A stretch of DNA of 52,432 nt from Oppiella nova (taxonomy: Eukaryota; Arthropoda; Arachnida; Sarcoptiformes; Oppiidae). The notes under the pieces are model-generated. The model was not told where the DNA came from. It made no database searches and saw nothing but the letters and a program-made list of their open reading frames with translations. The translations under genes and the position numbers were made by a program. This document shows positions 20,252 through 31,558 of this stretch, piece after piece (the stretch's first letter is position 1; the number at the start of each line of letters is the position of its first letter). Location: contig CAJPVJ010000042.1 of the NCBI GenBank assembly GCA_905397405.1, positions 1-52,432 of the forward strand. The letters run 5' to 3'.

Positions 20252-22336
20252 ATGTTTCACAAACTGTCGAAACAGATGGTGCGGAGGGTGTGGACAATGA
20301 GTCCGATGGCGGCTGAGTTCAATCGCGTCAATCCAAAGCCACAATCATTTCCGCGATTCTTCGAGCAGAAGACGGGTCTCTTCGGTCATGAGTTGCTGTC
20401 AGAGCCGTCGGGTTTCTATCTGTTCCGCGAGAACGCGATCGTAGAATCGGATCGACTGGTGAAGGAAGCGCTGAGTCCTCACCGCCAGAGAAAGATAGTG
20501 GAAGTGTTGGACCAGTTGTCCAACTGTTTGTGTAAAGTGGCGGATATGGCAGAGTTCGTCCGCATCGGTCATCCCTCCCAACGGTTCGGTCACTCAGCAG
20601 AAGAGGCCTCCATTGCCATCAGCACTGAAGTCGAGAGACTCAACACAAACAAAGCCTTATATGAGTCGCTTCGGGAGGTGTCTGAAAGGGGCGACCGGTT
20701 GGCCACCAATGCGTTGGACGAGTATGTGATGAAACTGTTTCTCTTTGACTTCGAGCAAAGCGGTATCCATTTGGATGAAGACAAACGCAAACTCGTCCTC
20801 CAACTCAATCAACACATACTACACGTGGGCTCCTATTTCATGAGCAGTACCTCTCAATCCAGAACTGTTCCCAAATCGAAACTTCCCGAAGAAGTTCGCA
20901 ATTGTTTCCATTCGGATGGCGATTATCTAGTGATCACCGGTTTGTACAACGACTCGGACAACGAATTGGTGAGAGAAGCCGCTTATCGTGTCTTCTTATA
21001 TCCGGACGAACATCAGGAGAGTCTTCTGCAGGAACTGCTGATGTCTCGCCTCAAATTGGCACAAATCTGTGGCTTTGAGTCCTACTCTCACCGCGCAATC
21101 AACGCCAGTATCGCTAATAATCCGGAAACCGTTTGGGAACTAATCGATTGCATAACTGATCGGTTGAGACCTTTGGCCGAACAGGACTTCAGAGAAATGC
21201 TTAAACTGAAGACTTTGGACAACAAATACGCCAAAAGTGTGAAGTTATGGGACATCCCTTTCTATACGAATCTGTTTAAGCAAAAGATGTTCAGTCAGGA
21301 CATGAGTCTCTGTGCGCCATATTTCTCGTTGGGTTCGTGTATGGATGGACTCAACACTATATTCGGCGCCTTATTTAACACTAAACTTGAAATATGTGAC
21401 CAAACGGTAGGCGAGAGTTGGCACCGGGATGTCATCAAACTCTCTGTCATCGACTCCATCACAAACACAACATTGGGTTTCATTTATTGTGATTTCTTTG
21501 AGCGCTCCTCAAAGCCTCACAACGACTGCCACTTCACTATTCAGGGCGGCTGTCATCTGCCCGACGGCTCCTATCAGTTACCAATCGTTGTCCTCTCACT
21601 GAGTCTACCGAACCCAACACAACAGACCCCATCACTACTGACCCCTCATATGGTGGACAACCTGTTCCACGAGATGGGACACGCAATGCACTCAATGCTG
21701 GCCCGAACGCCGTACCAACACATCACTGGCACCCGTTGTTCCACAGACTTGGCTGAAGTGCCGTCCATTTTGATGGAGTTCTTTGCGTCCGATCGACGAG
21801 TTATCTCGACATTTGCCCGACACTACCAGACCGGACAACCCATACCCCAGCATCTGCTCAATGTATGGCTCGACTCGAAACGAGTGTTTATGGCCAGTGA
21901 TCTTCAGTCACAGGTATTCTACTCAGCCTTAGATCAATCATACCATAGCTCTAAACCATTGAGAGATCTGAAGAACACAACGGAAGTGTTGTCACAAATT
22001 CAAAACCATTACTACAGTGTGCCGGCGGTGGCCAACACTGCCTGGCAGTTGAGGTTTGGCCACTTAGTCGGTTATGGCGCCAAATACTACTCATATCTGG
22101 TGTCCAAATCTGTGGCCGCAAGCATTTGGCACAAACTGTTTCAAAAGGACCCGTTCTCGGCGTCCGCCGGACAGCTCTATAAAGAGGAAGTCCTACAACA
22201 CGGCGGAGGAAAACCCCCTAAACTTATAGTCGAAAGTGTCTTAAATGAAAGTATTTCAGCCAAAAGTCTGTCCGATTCTCTCATCGATATTGTGTTGCAA
22301 TCATCCGAAAGACATATTCATTCAAATAGTGATTGA
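20252..22336 (+). CDS. MIPEP: Mitochondrial intermediate peptidase (M3 metallopeptidase)
   Basis: Intronless gene of 694 residues (human MIPEP is 713). MIPEP removes an octapeptide from imported matrix proteins after the main processing peptidase. The M3 zinc site HEMGH is at residues 473-477, and the third ligand is expected at Glu502 in DLAEVPSILMEF. The C-terminal pair HHSSKPL/NTAWQLRFGHLVGYGAKYY is also typical of the family. The N-terminus MFHKLSKQMVRRVW is basic and lacks acidic residues, as in a matrix targeting peptide. The start is the first ATG; the frame extends upstream only to a GTG. Its neighbour CHCHD7 is also mitochondrial. Confidence 0.94.
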   Translation: MFHKLSKQMVRRVWTMSPMAAEFNRVNPKPQSFPRFFEQKTGLFGHELLSEPSGFYLFRENAIVESDRLVKEALSPHRQRKIVEVLDQLSNCLCKVADMAEFVRIGHPSQRFGHSAEEASIAISTEVERLNTNKALYESLREVSERGDRLATNALDEYVMKLFLFDFEQSGIHLDEDKRKLVLQLNQHILHVGSYFMSSTSQSRTVPKSKLPEEVRNCFHSDGDYLVITGLYNDSDNELVREAAYRVFLYPDEHQESLLQELLMSRLKLAQICGFESYSHRAINASIANNPETVWELIDCITDRLRPLAEQDFREMLKLKTLDNKYAKSVKLWDIPFYTNLFKQKMFSQDMSLCAPYFSLGSCMDGLNTIFGALFNTKLEICDQTVGESWHRDVIKLSVIDSITNTTLGFIYCDFFERSSKPHNDCHFTIQGGCHLPDGSYQLPIVVLSLSLPNPTQQTPSLLTPHMVDNLFHEMGHAMHSMLARTPYQHITGTRCSTDLAEVPSILMEFFASDRRVISTFARHYQTGQPIPQHLLNVWLDSKRVFMASDLQSQVFYSALDQSYHSSKPLRDLKNTTEVLSQIQNHYYSVPAVANTAWQLRFGHLVGYGAKYYSYLVSKSVAASIWHKLFQKDPFSASAGQLYKEEVLQHGGGKPPKLIVESVLNESISAKSLSDSLIDIVLQSSERHIHSNSD

Positions 22337-23204
22337 ATCTGAAGTTTATTAAAAGTTTATATTGTATTTATCGTTAGAAATAATTTTTAAATAATAAATA
22401 TGTTTAGTATAGTTTGTATAAATTATAATTTATTATCAAATAATACAAATTGTTTTACAACTAAATTTCAAAATAAAAAAATTGTTTGAAATAAAAATTT
22501 GAATACATCTGAGATTTTGAGTATTACTTCAAATGAAAAATATTTTATTGAATTAGAACTGAATTCTAATCATTTTGTTAATACAATACTTTTGAAATGA
22601 ATTTGTTTTGAGCCAATATTTCAATATTTCTTTGAATGCATTCTAATCCTTAGTATTTATAATTATTTATAAAATTAATTTATTTACAAAACAAATTTTA
22701 AAATCAAATTAAAATACACAAAAGTATTTATAATCAATATTCGTATTAAAATAAAGTAAAACTAGTAGAAATCATATGAAAATACAAGTGTTTGTAAAGT
22801 GTGTGAACACAAATCAGTAAAAAATATTTGGCTATTGAGCACCAAATGAAACAAATAACTAAATCCATTAAAAAACACAAACATTTCAATAATTTAATTT
22901 TGCGATAAATTGTGAGTAATTTTGTTCTCGATTATGAAATATAATTAAAAGGTTACGAAAATCTTTCGATTCATTCAAAGATATTCTCGTCAATTATTTT
23001 CGAGAGTTTAAGTAAAGTATTGAATCAAAAAAGTCTATTCATTTATATTTCAATGAATGGAAAAAAGTCTGAAAAAGCAAACTTTGAGGTCTGAAAAGAG
23101 TTCATCCTTTCGTACAATATTATGAAATACTTGTGCGACACATGACATGACATAACATGACATGCAATTGAAATACAAGTTATTCCCGTATTATATGTTT
23201 TGGT
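22337..23204. other. Convergent spacer between MIPEP and the septin gene
   Basis: Very AT-rich, with the MIPEP poly(A) signal AATAAA at 22393-22398. On the other strand an ATTAAA at 22898-22893 may serve the septin gene. No gene seen. Confidence 0.5.
22393..22398 (+). promoter_or_regulatory. Poly(A) signal, MIPEP
   Basis: AATAAA 57 bases after the stop codon, within A/T-rich sequence. Confidence 0.55.
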
Positions 23205-26200
23205 CTAAAAGAGTCCCTTCTTTTTCTTCTCTTTGTTTTTTCCGTCAAATTGTAATCTAAAGGAAATACATTTAAAACCATTTGTTAGTAATTGTTATGA
23301 TTTTAATACACAGAATATTCATTCATTTATTTTTAATGTCATCCACTTTAAGGTATTTTGATATTCGTTAGTATTAATTACGGTTAGCACTCAATTAGCG
23401 AACACTTTATTAATATAATTAATCACATGAATTTGAAATTAAGTAAAACATAATTGTTTAAAATAAATAATAATAAAAATAAGTAAATAAACAAATGATT
23501 ATAAACAATATTTGTATCGTAAACTACATTTGGCGGCATTTGTTGGCATTTTGGGATTTATTTCTAGAGATTTTCTTCAAATTCTGGTCACCAGTTGTGA
23601 CTGAATTCCAATTCAAACTAATTTTAATTGAAATCAATAATAAAAACAAATTAAAAATATAATACAAATAATTCAATGATTGATAGCTTTCATGCAAAAT
23701 GTTAAGCATTTCTCTTCCATTTTCCTAAAAACGCTTTTTTGCCAAAAATGCGAGAATTTCGATGATTTGAGTTAAGAGTGGACTCTGAGGGCGAGGACGT
23801 CATATAATAGCCGTCAATGTAATCCCTAAAATCCATTCAACAAAATGAATTCAATACCAAATCCAATGTTTGTCGCATTAAACGGATATTTAGTGTTAGT
23901 TTTAAACCAAAGCAATTAATATTTACCGCATTATCCGCATTAATGGCAGCGTTTTCTATCACATAACTAACAAATCATGCAATTAGACGTTAATTCAAGC
24001 ACTTTGTCATTTGAGCGAGATCATCTACTATTGATAATCCAATTGATTAGTATTCGGTTATCATTAGTGAATCGTTTATTGGTTTAAGTTTTCATTAACC
24101 GAATAATAAACAAATGAATGAAGAGTTTATACCAAAAACCAGTGGATATAAGAAAGCAATTGAAAGAACACATGTCTGTCCACTCACTCTCTCATAGTGT
24201 TGTCCAAAGTGTTAACTCTTCTGATCTCTTCCATGTCTTTGGAGATGAGTTCAAAGGCTTCCAAATCTTTTTCGTATGCTTTCCTTCTGTCCTCCAATTC
24301 CTGTCTCTGTTGATCCAATTTCTTAATCATATCATCGTTACGACGAGTCAGCTATTGATTGCAAAAATTAGTGTTTTAACAAATTATTTTCAATCTTTAA
24401 CTTTGTTTACAATTTAACAAATCATATCCTAAACACCATAACATTGCAATTAAACAGCTTTTATTGAATTTAAGCTAAAATTTAATTCTCAACATAAAAA
24501 TATTCCAATAAATTCTTAGATAAATAAAAAATAACTAAAATTTAAACGATTGTATCTATAAAATAATATTTGACTGACTAGTAAAATGTGATAAAATGAT
24601 TTGCCATTCAATTACAAATATTATAGAGGACTTCAACAGAATATCTATTGAAAATGAGATCAGTTGTACAACTTGTACGTACGTCTTGCTCGGAGTCCTT
24701 CAGTTTGTTGACCTTTTCATTGACTTTCATCTCAAACACCTGTTCCATCTCCGCCTCCATCTTCTTCATCTTCGTCTGATGTTCTTTCTTCTCCTCTTCC
24801 ATTTGCGCCAAAGGATTCCTTAAGAGTCAGACATCCCGTTAATATGAGTTCATATAACGCACGCAAAGTGTCATTCAAACAATCATTAATAATCAAACAA
24901 TTAAAGAAAATAATGAGAAAATGTGTCAAAAACTAATGGAAAGACATGCCGTCCCTTCAGAAAGTAAAACAACAAACAAATTGAACACAAAATCCGGATC
25001 TATTGAACCCAATCTGTAATCTATTACTTACCAGAACACCATCTGAGAGGTGTTCTTCGAGTTCCTTTGAGAGCAATAACTAACAGATAGTGATATAAAT
25101 CAGACATAAATAGTATTGGTTTCAAAGTCAAAGTTATAAATCCGCGAATAATCTCAACCAAAATATTAGACTAATTAAGACCAAAGACTTCAACAATTTG
25201 ACAGATCATTGAACAGACATCAGACTAATAGTAAATAAATAGATAAACGGCTCACTTGTTCGCATCTTTGATCGCTTTCTTGTTTTCGGGTCCAATACCC
25301 GTAAGTTTACGGCACCGGAAGTTCTCGTAGTGAACGTTATTAGTCGTGTCCAATAAGTCCAACATATAGGTGCGGATCAGTAGATTCCTGAGGGCAACGA
25401 AGTCGCAGTGATCCATATTCTCGACTATCAGTACATCACATATTCATTAGTCTAATGAGCATTCATTTGGTTAACAGAGTGTACGTACTGTCCACACAAC
25501 CCCAGGGATATTTGCGGCCACGTCTTCGCTCTCCACTCGACTCAATCACGTAATTGCTTCCGACGACAGCGAATGGGATTCGACTCTTCAGTTGCTTTTG
25601 AGTCTTTCCGTCTTCTTCTTCCTCGCCTTCAGGAAACTCATAGACTTTGATCTTATTTTGTGTGATTTCGTTCATAACCTGCAGACATAACAAACTGATT
25701 AGCAGTTCATACATACAGAGAGCAGTTATAAAGTTCAAAAGTTCAAAAGGCGCACGTTTTTCTTGAATTGAAGACATTCCTCGGGAGTGAGAGTGTCTGC
25801 TTTGGCGATGACGGGAATTATGTTCACTTTGTCGTGTAAGTGAAGCATAAACTCGATGTCCAATGGCTTTAGTGAATGACCAGAAGGATAGATGAAATAT
25901 AGACAACAGTGGACGCGATTGTCCTGAATGTGCGTCCGATGGACACGCGTTTCTGCGTTCAGATACTCTTCATATCGATTTTCAATGAAATTAGTGATCG
26001 GTTGCCAACAGTTAGTGTTATCGACGGCGCAGCCAAAGCCGGGCGTATCGACAATCGTCAGGTGAAGGTTCACTGTCTTCTCCTTCAGCAACACTTTAGT
26101 GGTCTCGACCTCAACGGTCTTTGTAGCGCGTCTGGAAGGACCCGGATATTCATCGGAGTAGATGTCCGTCAAAAACATGGAGTTCACAAGAGTTGACTTT

Positions 26201-29200
26201 CCTAAACCAGACTCTCCTGTAAACCAGATTTCAAGTCATTTATAAATTATGCAAACTTTAAGAGCAATGAATACAGACCGACGACCATAAGAGTAAATTC
26301 AAAGCCCTTTTTGACGGTTTTCCTGTGTATTTGATTGGGAAGATCGGAAAAGCCGACGAACACATCCGAGTCCTTCGCCAGAACCGGCTTATTATCGTCT
26401 CCACGGCCTGAATGCGTCATATTCTCGATGCGATCCCTATCTCTCGACAAATAGATATCTTTAGTGACGGGACTGGAGTTCACGATAGAGTTGGGAGGCG
26501 TCGGGTTATCACGAAAGAAGAGATCGCGTTTGGCGTTGAGCTGAAACACAACCGGCTATTAGTCCAACAAATCACTCAATGATTACTCTTTTGAAGGCCT
26601 TTAGTTTCATTCATTCAATGCTTTCAATAATTAAGACTTAAGTCAAAGTGTTTGAAGAAAAGTAAATGAATATGAATTGACAGTAATTTCTAATATTTCA
26701 AAGAATTGCAAACTAAGTGTAAAACAATATGACATATCCTCTGAAACTACTATTTTACACTCGAAACTCATGTCTCATTATTAGTGTAATTCAAGAGAAT
26801 TATTTGTATATTCAAACCATAAATACATTACAAATAGGAAAGAAAACATTTTAAGTCAAATCCAAACACAAATTGAATAAAATATTTTCAACGTTCAATT
26901 TGAGAGTTTATTTTTGGAAACTTTTTACACTTTATTTCAAAACTCGTGAAAACTCTGTGAAATCAAAAGAGCAATGAATCAGAAAAGATTCGACTCTTTG
27001 TTTTGTACAAGAATTTTGAGATAAAAACAGCAAAAATACTAAATACTGATAAACCGATTGTAATTCAAATGTGAAGTGAACCGCAAGTCATGCTTATATT
27101 GTATGCGATGGCTATCTATGCCATCACTTGTAAAAGTGTCACAAATTCATAGCCAATACTCACTGATAAGTTCTCTTTACGTGATTCAGGGGAAGGGATC
27201 AGTTGTGGGATCTGTGGTGTGATCTGCGGCTCATAAATCTTCTGTCTTTGAGCCAAACGCTCGACTCCGGCGAACCGATACCCCGACCCGCCATAAGTGG
27301 GTGTCGTAGGGGTTCGCGCGTTACTCGACTGCGGGGTAGTCGGCGTCGGAGTCGGCGATAAGTCGCGTAAGAATTGCTCCTTAAGTTCAGCCGACTTGAG
27401 GACAGGAGTGGGAGAGGGCATCGGTAGTATGGGCTGACCGATATTTATAGTCTCGTTAACGGGTGGATAAGAGGGCGAACTGAGAGGATAGGCATCTCTG
27501 GTGGGGGTGGGGGTGAGCTTACGGGCGCCAACCTGTTCCCAACCGGCCACCAGAGTCTGAAAAGCACCCAAATCTTTGGGCACATTTCGTACGGTATTTG
27601 AGTTCATATACATATCGATGGGATGATTATAGTATTGAATGACTGCTTCAGAGATGAGATTTTTTAGCACTCGATCCATACATTCGCGATTCAATTGGAG
27701 AAATCTTTTTCATACATAAACTCATAAATAGAAACATTTCTGACGACTAATCACACGAATTAGTCAAAGATCTATGTATGGCATCACCAAAGAGTGAGTG
27801 ACTCGAAGAACTAAGTCTCAGATTTGTTGGATTGAGATGTAAGGCAAAGAAAAAACAGATGTTCACTGAAATAGAGACTGAAATACACGAATAGATGAGT
27901 GAGAAGTGGTCTCCACGAGAGACACAAGCGATCTGAGCGTCTAATGGATCGCAACTCTCGTCTATAAGTGATGGCAACTGAAAGCCTGAGTCGAGCCGTG
28001 AATACATGGCATCCAATCGTTACAATTTTCTACACATTATCTCTCAAAACATATGCATCGTCTCTATACTGAACATCATTCGGGAAATCAATGACTTATA
28101 CAAATCATTTCAATACTTATATTGGCAATGGATTTGACATCAAACTAATATTTGATGTCTGTTTGTATGCAAAATTATATTACATAAAGACATTAAAACA
28201 CATTATAAGAGATTAATGAATGCAATAAAAGGAATTAATGGAGGAATTCGTGTCATTCATATCAGCTCTTAATCTATAAACAAATATTAAGTAAAGCACT
28301 AAATATGGTTTATATTCATATAATTTATTTAAACATAGACTGTTTGTCATCTGTGTTTAACAAATGAATACATGTTTTCTACAAAAACAAGTAATTAATC
28401 AAGCAATTCCTCTCATTTAAATCAAAACACAATGTTTGCATATAATATAAAATTATTTTGATTTTTTTCTCATTTATAAAATGCATAATTTGAAGTTCAA
28501 GTCCACAGAATTTATGAGAATATATTTTTCCAAATAAATAAAATTCGTAAAAATTATTTAAAAGTGAAACTTATTTTTGTAAATCAAACGTAAAAATCGA
28601 TATGCTTTTAGAAAAACTACACAATATTTATAAAACAATTTCTATTACAACGTTTAACAACTAATTTTGCACAAAAACATATCGCAAACGGAAATGAGTG
28701 ACAAAATTAGTTTTTAAAACAAAAAGCATTAGAAAAACGGAAAGAATATAAAAGAGTAGATAATGGATATGAAGACAGAAATGGATTTCATTGTTATGAA
28801 CAGAAGTGAATCAATCGATCGCAGGTTAATGGAGACAATATATTAACGTATTATTGGTATTCGTTTAACATATCATCCAATTTAATACTAATCAGACATT
28901 TAATATATCGTGACTTCATATGACTACTAATATTTAGTCGTTCCGTCACTTCATTACCGGTTGAGACCAATGTATGAATCAATAGAAATGCATTTCATTC
29001 TCAACACAATTCCTTGAAAGACAATCAAAGACAGTGACAATCACTTATATCATACACTTTTCTTCAAACAATAGGAAAGCTTTATATCAAAATAAAAACA
29101 AAACAATTATTTTGAAAATATTTCAATCGAAACTTGTTTTACAATTCTTGGCCGATATTCAACTCAATTTAGAAAATTTTCATTTTGTTTTGTTTGTATT

Positions 29201-31558
29201 ATTGTTAACCAAGAATTCAATGATAATTATCACAAGAATTTTAATAGAATTCTGTTTTACTCATTGAATGCATGAATTTAATTACAACCAAATATATAGT
29301 ATTTTTATACATTCTTAAAACACAATTTAATTGAAAATCAATTTTTAAAATGTATGTTTACTTACAGCTGTAATGAATCCAAATTTAATATAATGTTTCG
29401 CATGAAAAGAGATAAATAGCCATTAGTTTTCAATACTTCCTTTTATGGGTTTTCATATTTTAAACAAATTATCCAAACATTGTATGCCTTCCTAATTAAT
29501 TTGTGAGACTATAGATAATCGTAAATAACTTAAATTGTACGGTATTATAAACTCTAGCATAATAAATCTCAACCATTATTAAGAAATTGAACTAAATTTC
29601 GACAAATTATCAAATATTTCTAATAATATTCATAAATCTAATGAAAAGTTAGTATTGAAGTGAAAAGATTGAAGTGTTGTAAAAGAGGTAACGAATAGAT
29701 TCATGAATCCTAATAAGTGTTGCAAATGGTGTTGCAGTGAGACTGGGGTCGGGGTCCGACTCACCCGCATAGCGTCGGGAAGTATAGCCGCTTTCGTAAT
29801 CAGTGGTCGCTATTAATCAGAGGAATATTGTATAAGAGTTAGCATTAGATTAAAGTTATGATTGAGTTTACATTCAGAGCATACGATTTGATTAATAAAA
29901 CATTTATTTCAAGCAAATTAAATCATATTTATGTATGCGTTGGTGGCAAGCATTACACTAAATGATTAGAAAATATGATAAAGCAATTAGATTTAATAAA
30001 CTTATGTAAGAAATGAGCAAAATTTGTCATTTAATATGGATTACAATGAATTAGCGGTAAATTTGTCAGATTTGAGTTCAACACAAACCTCTATATAAAG
30101 CGCTTAATCAGATCTGAAGGTCTAAAAAATGATGGATCAATTAGGTTGCTATTTAAGGCTTTGATTCAATTTCAGTGTGTTTTGGAAATCATTTTAATTG
30201 AATCAATAAATACAAAATTTGAGCAATTTTTGCAAATATAAAAATTGGATACAAATGAGTAAAACACTCCCACTTTTGAGGTGAATTCAAAATCAATGGT
30301 AAATATCGATCGGTTTTGTGAGACTATGTCTGGAGAGGCCGTTACTGAATGAGTGGTGAACTCTATATTACATAATAGTGTCTACAATGCCATTAAACCA
30401 CTCATTTATAACATGTTATAAAACTTTTAATAAACTATTAAAAACCAATTTCAAAACTATTAGCATCGACTTTGAAATTAAAATAGACATCAATTTTCTC
30501 GTAATTATATTATTCGTTAAAACATTTTAGAAAAGCATTAAATATAACATAAAAATAGACACATAGTATACAAACAAAACAAATTAAACAAAATACCGGC
30601 AAATAATCATAAAAATGTTTAACAAATAAAATTACCCTCATCATTCTTGTCAAACAAAACAAAAATATTCCGCAAAAAAGTCACGATTTTTATACAAAAA
30701 ATACAAAATATTTTTAAAGTCTTAAAAATATATTATTTATACAAAAGACCTTATTTTAGATAAGTTTTAGTCCAAAGTTTGTAAGAAATGAATGAATAAT
30801 AGATAATTAAAATATTGAGATATTCTTAAGGGTTTCCTATCTTTAATCAAAACATTTGTTAATAAAGTAATTGTTTTTGAAATACAATCATACGATAGGA
30901 TGTGTCCGGAAATCCTATTATATTACAAAATCTTCTTAATTATAAAACACAATTACATTAAATAGTATTTTGAATGCAATATAAAGTCTCATATTAATAA
31001 ACAATTGTTTATAAAAAGTTTTATTCAAATTGCAATGAAATCTATTCACAGCAAACATATTAATATCAGTGTCTGGAAGTGAAATAATTATGTTTTTATG
31101 ATTAGATTTGCATTTAATATAAATATTGTTATAACAGTTAAGTTGATGTCAATTGAAATTAATGATAAAAATGTGTCAAAATATACTAAAACTTAAAAGT
31201 AATAAATGAATAATTAATTGAATGAATACACGAATGCAAAAGCAGTAAATAAGTTATAAATCAAATGAAAAGTTTTTGTAAAACTTTAAAATACATTAAA
31301 CACACAAATCAATAAAAATAATCAATTATTTGAATGAATAATAATTTAAAGCAATTGTGAGACAAATGAATGAATGAATGAAACTTTCATTACTTTATGA
31401 AAGACTGTTGAATTGAAAAAGTATAGTATTTTTGTTTGTAAAAGCGTTTAACAAAAAGCATTCAACGACTATAACAAGCATTCAATGCATTACTGATTAA
31501 AACAATGACTCAAACATTGAAACAATTAATTTGTATAAAACTTACCATTTTTGTGCAT
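23205..31558 (-). CDS. SEPTIN7: Septin 7/peanut-type GTPase with long N-terminal extension
   Basis: Filament-forming GTPase of the septin-7 (fly peanut) group, acting in cytokinesis and cortical organisation. Eleven coding exons: 31558-31546, 29809-29765, 27642-27164, 26540-26279, 26216-25756, 25678-25489, 25424-25256, 25064-25032, 24818-24683, 24351-24188, 23256-23205. The set is phase-consistent and gives 667 residues. Exons 1-3 encode a Pro/Thr-rich extension of about 180 residues. The P-loop GESGLGKST is at 267-275, DTPG at 323-326 and AKAD at 404-407. The C-terminal coiled coil includes [20 protein letters not shown], the signature that separates septin 7 from other groups. The tail ends KKKKGLF. 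The position after DTPGFG is Cys, where septins normally have Asp. The exon 3 and exon 8 acceptors are the least certain: an alternative exon 8 acceptor would add five codons. Exons 1 and 2 are short and supported mainly by phase and splice sites. Confidence 0.88.
27643..29764 (-). other. Septin intron 2
   Basis: AT-rich intron of 2.1 kb. It contains a 12-base palindrome TTACAGCTGTAA at 29362-29373 that reads as an acceptor followed two bases later by a donor on the minus strand. The open frame at 27747-28016 (minus) is not supported as an exon. Confidence 0.5.
29810..31545 (-). other. Septin intron 1
   Basis: AT-rich intron of 1.7 kb beginning with a strong donor (GTAAGT) after a 13-base coding part of exon 1. 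Nothing else recognised. Confidence 0.5.

Noticed and set aside
27747-28016. Minus-strand ORF starting [11 protein letters not shown] inside the septin locus
   Set aside because: Looks plausible at first but has no donor in a usable phase, and it loses coding character after about 35 residues. At most an alternative 5' UTR exon.
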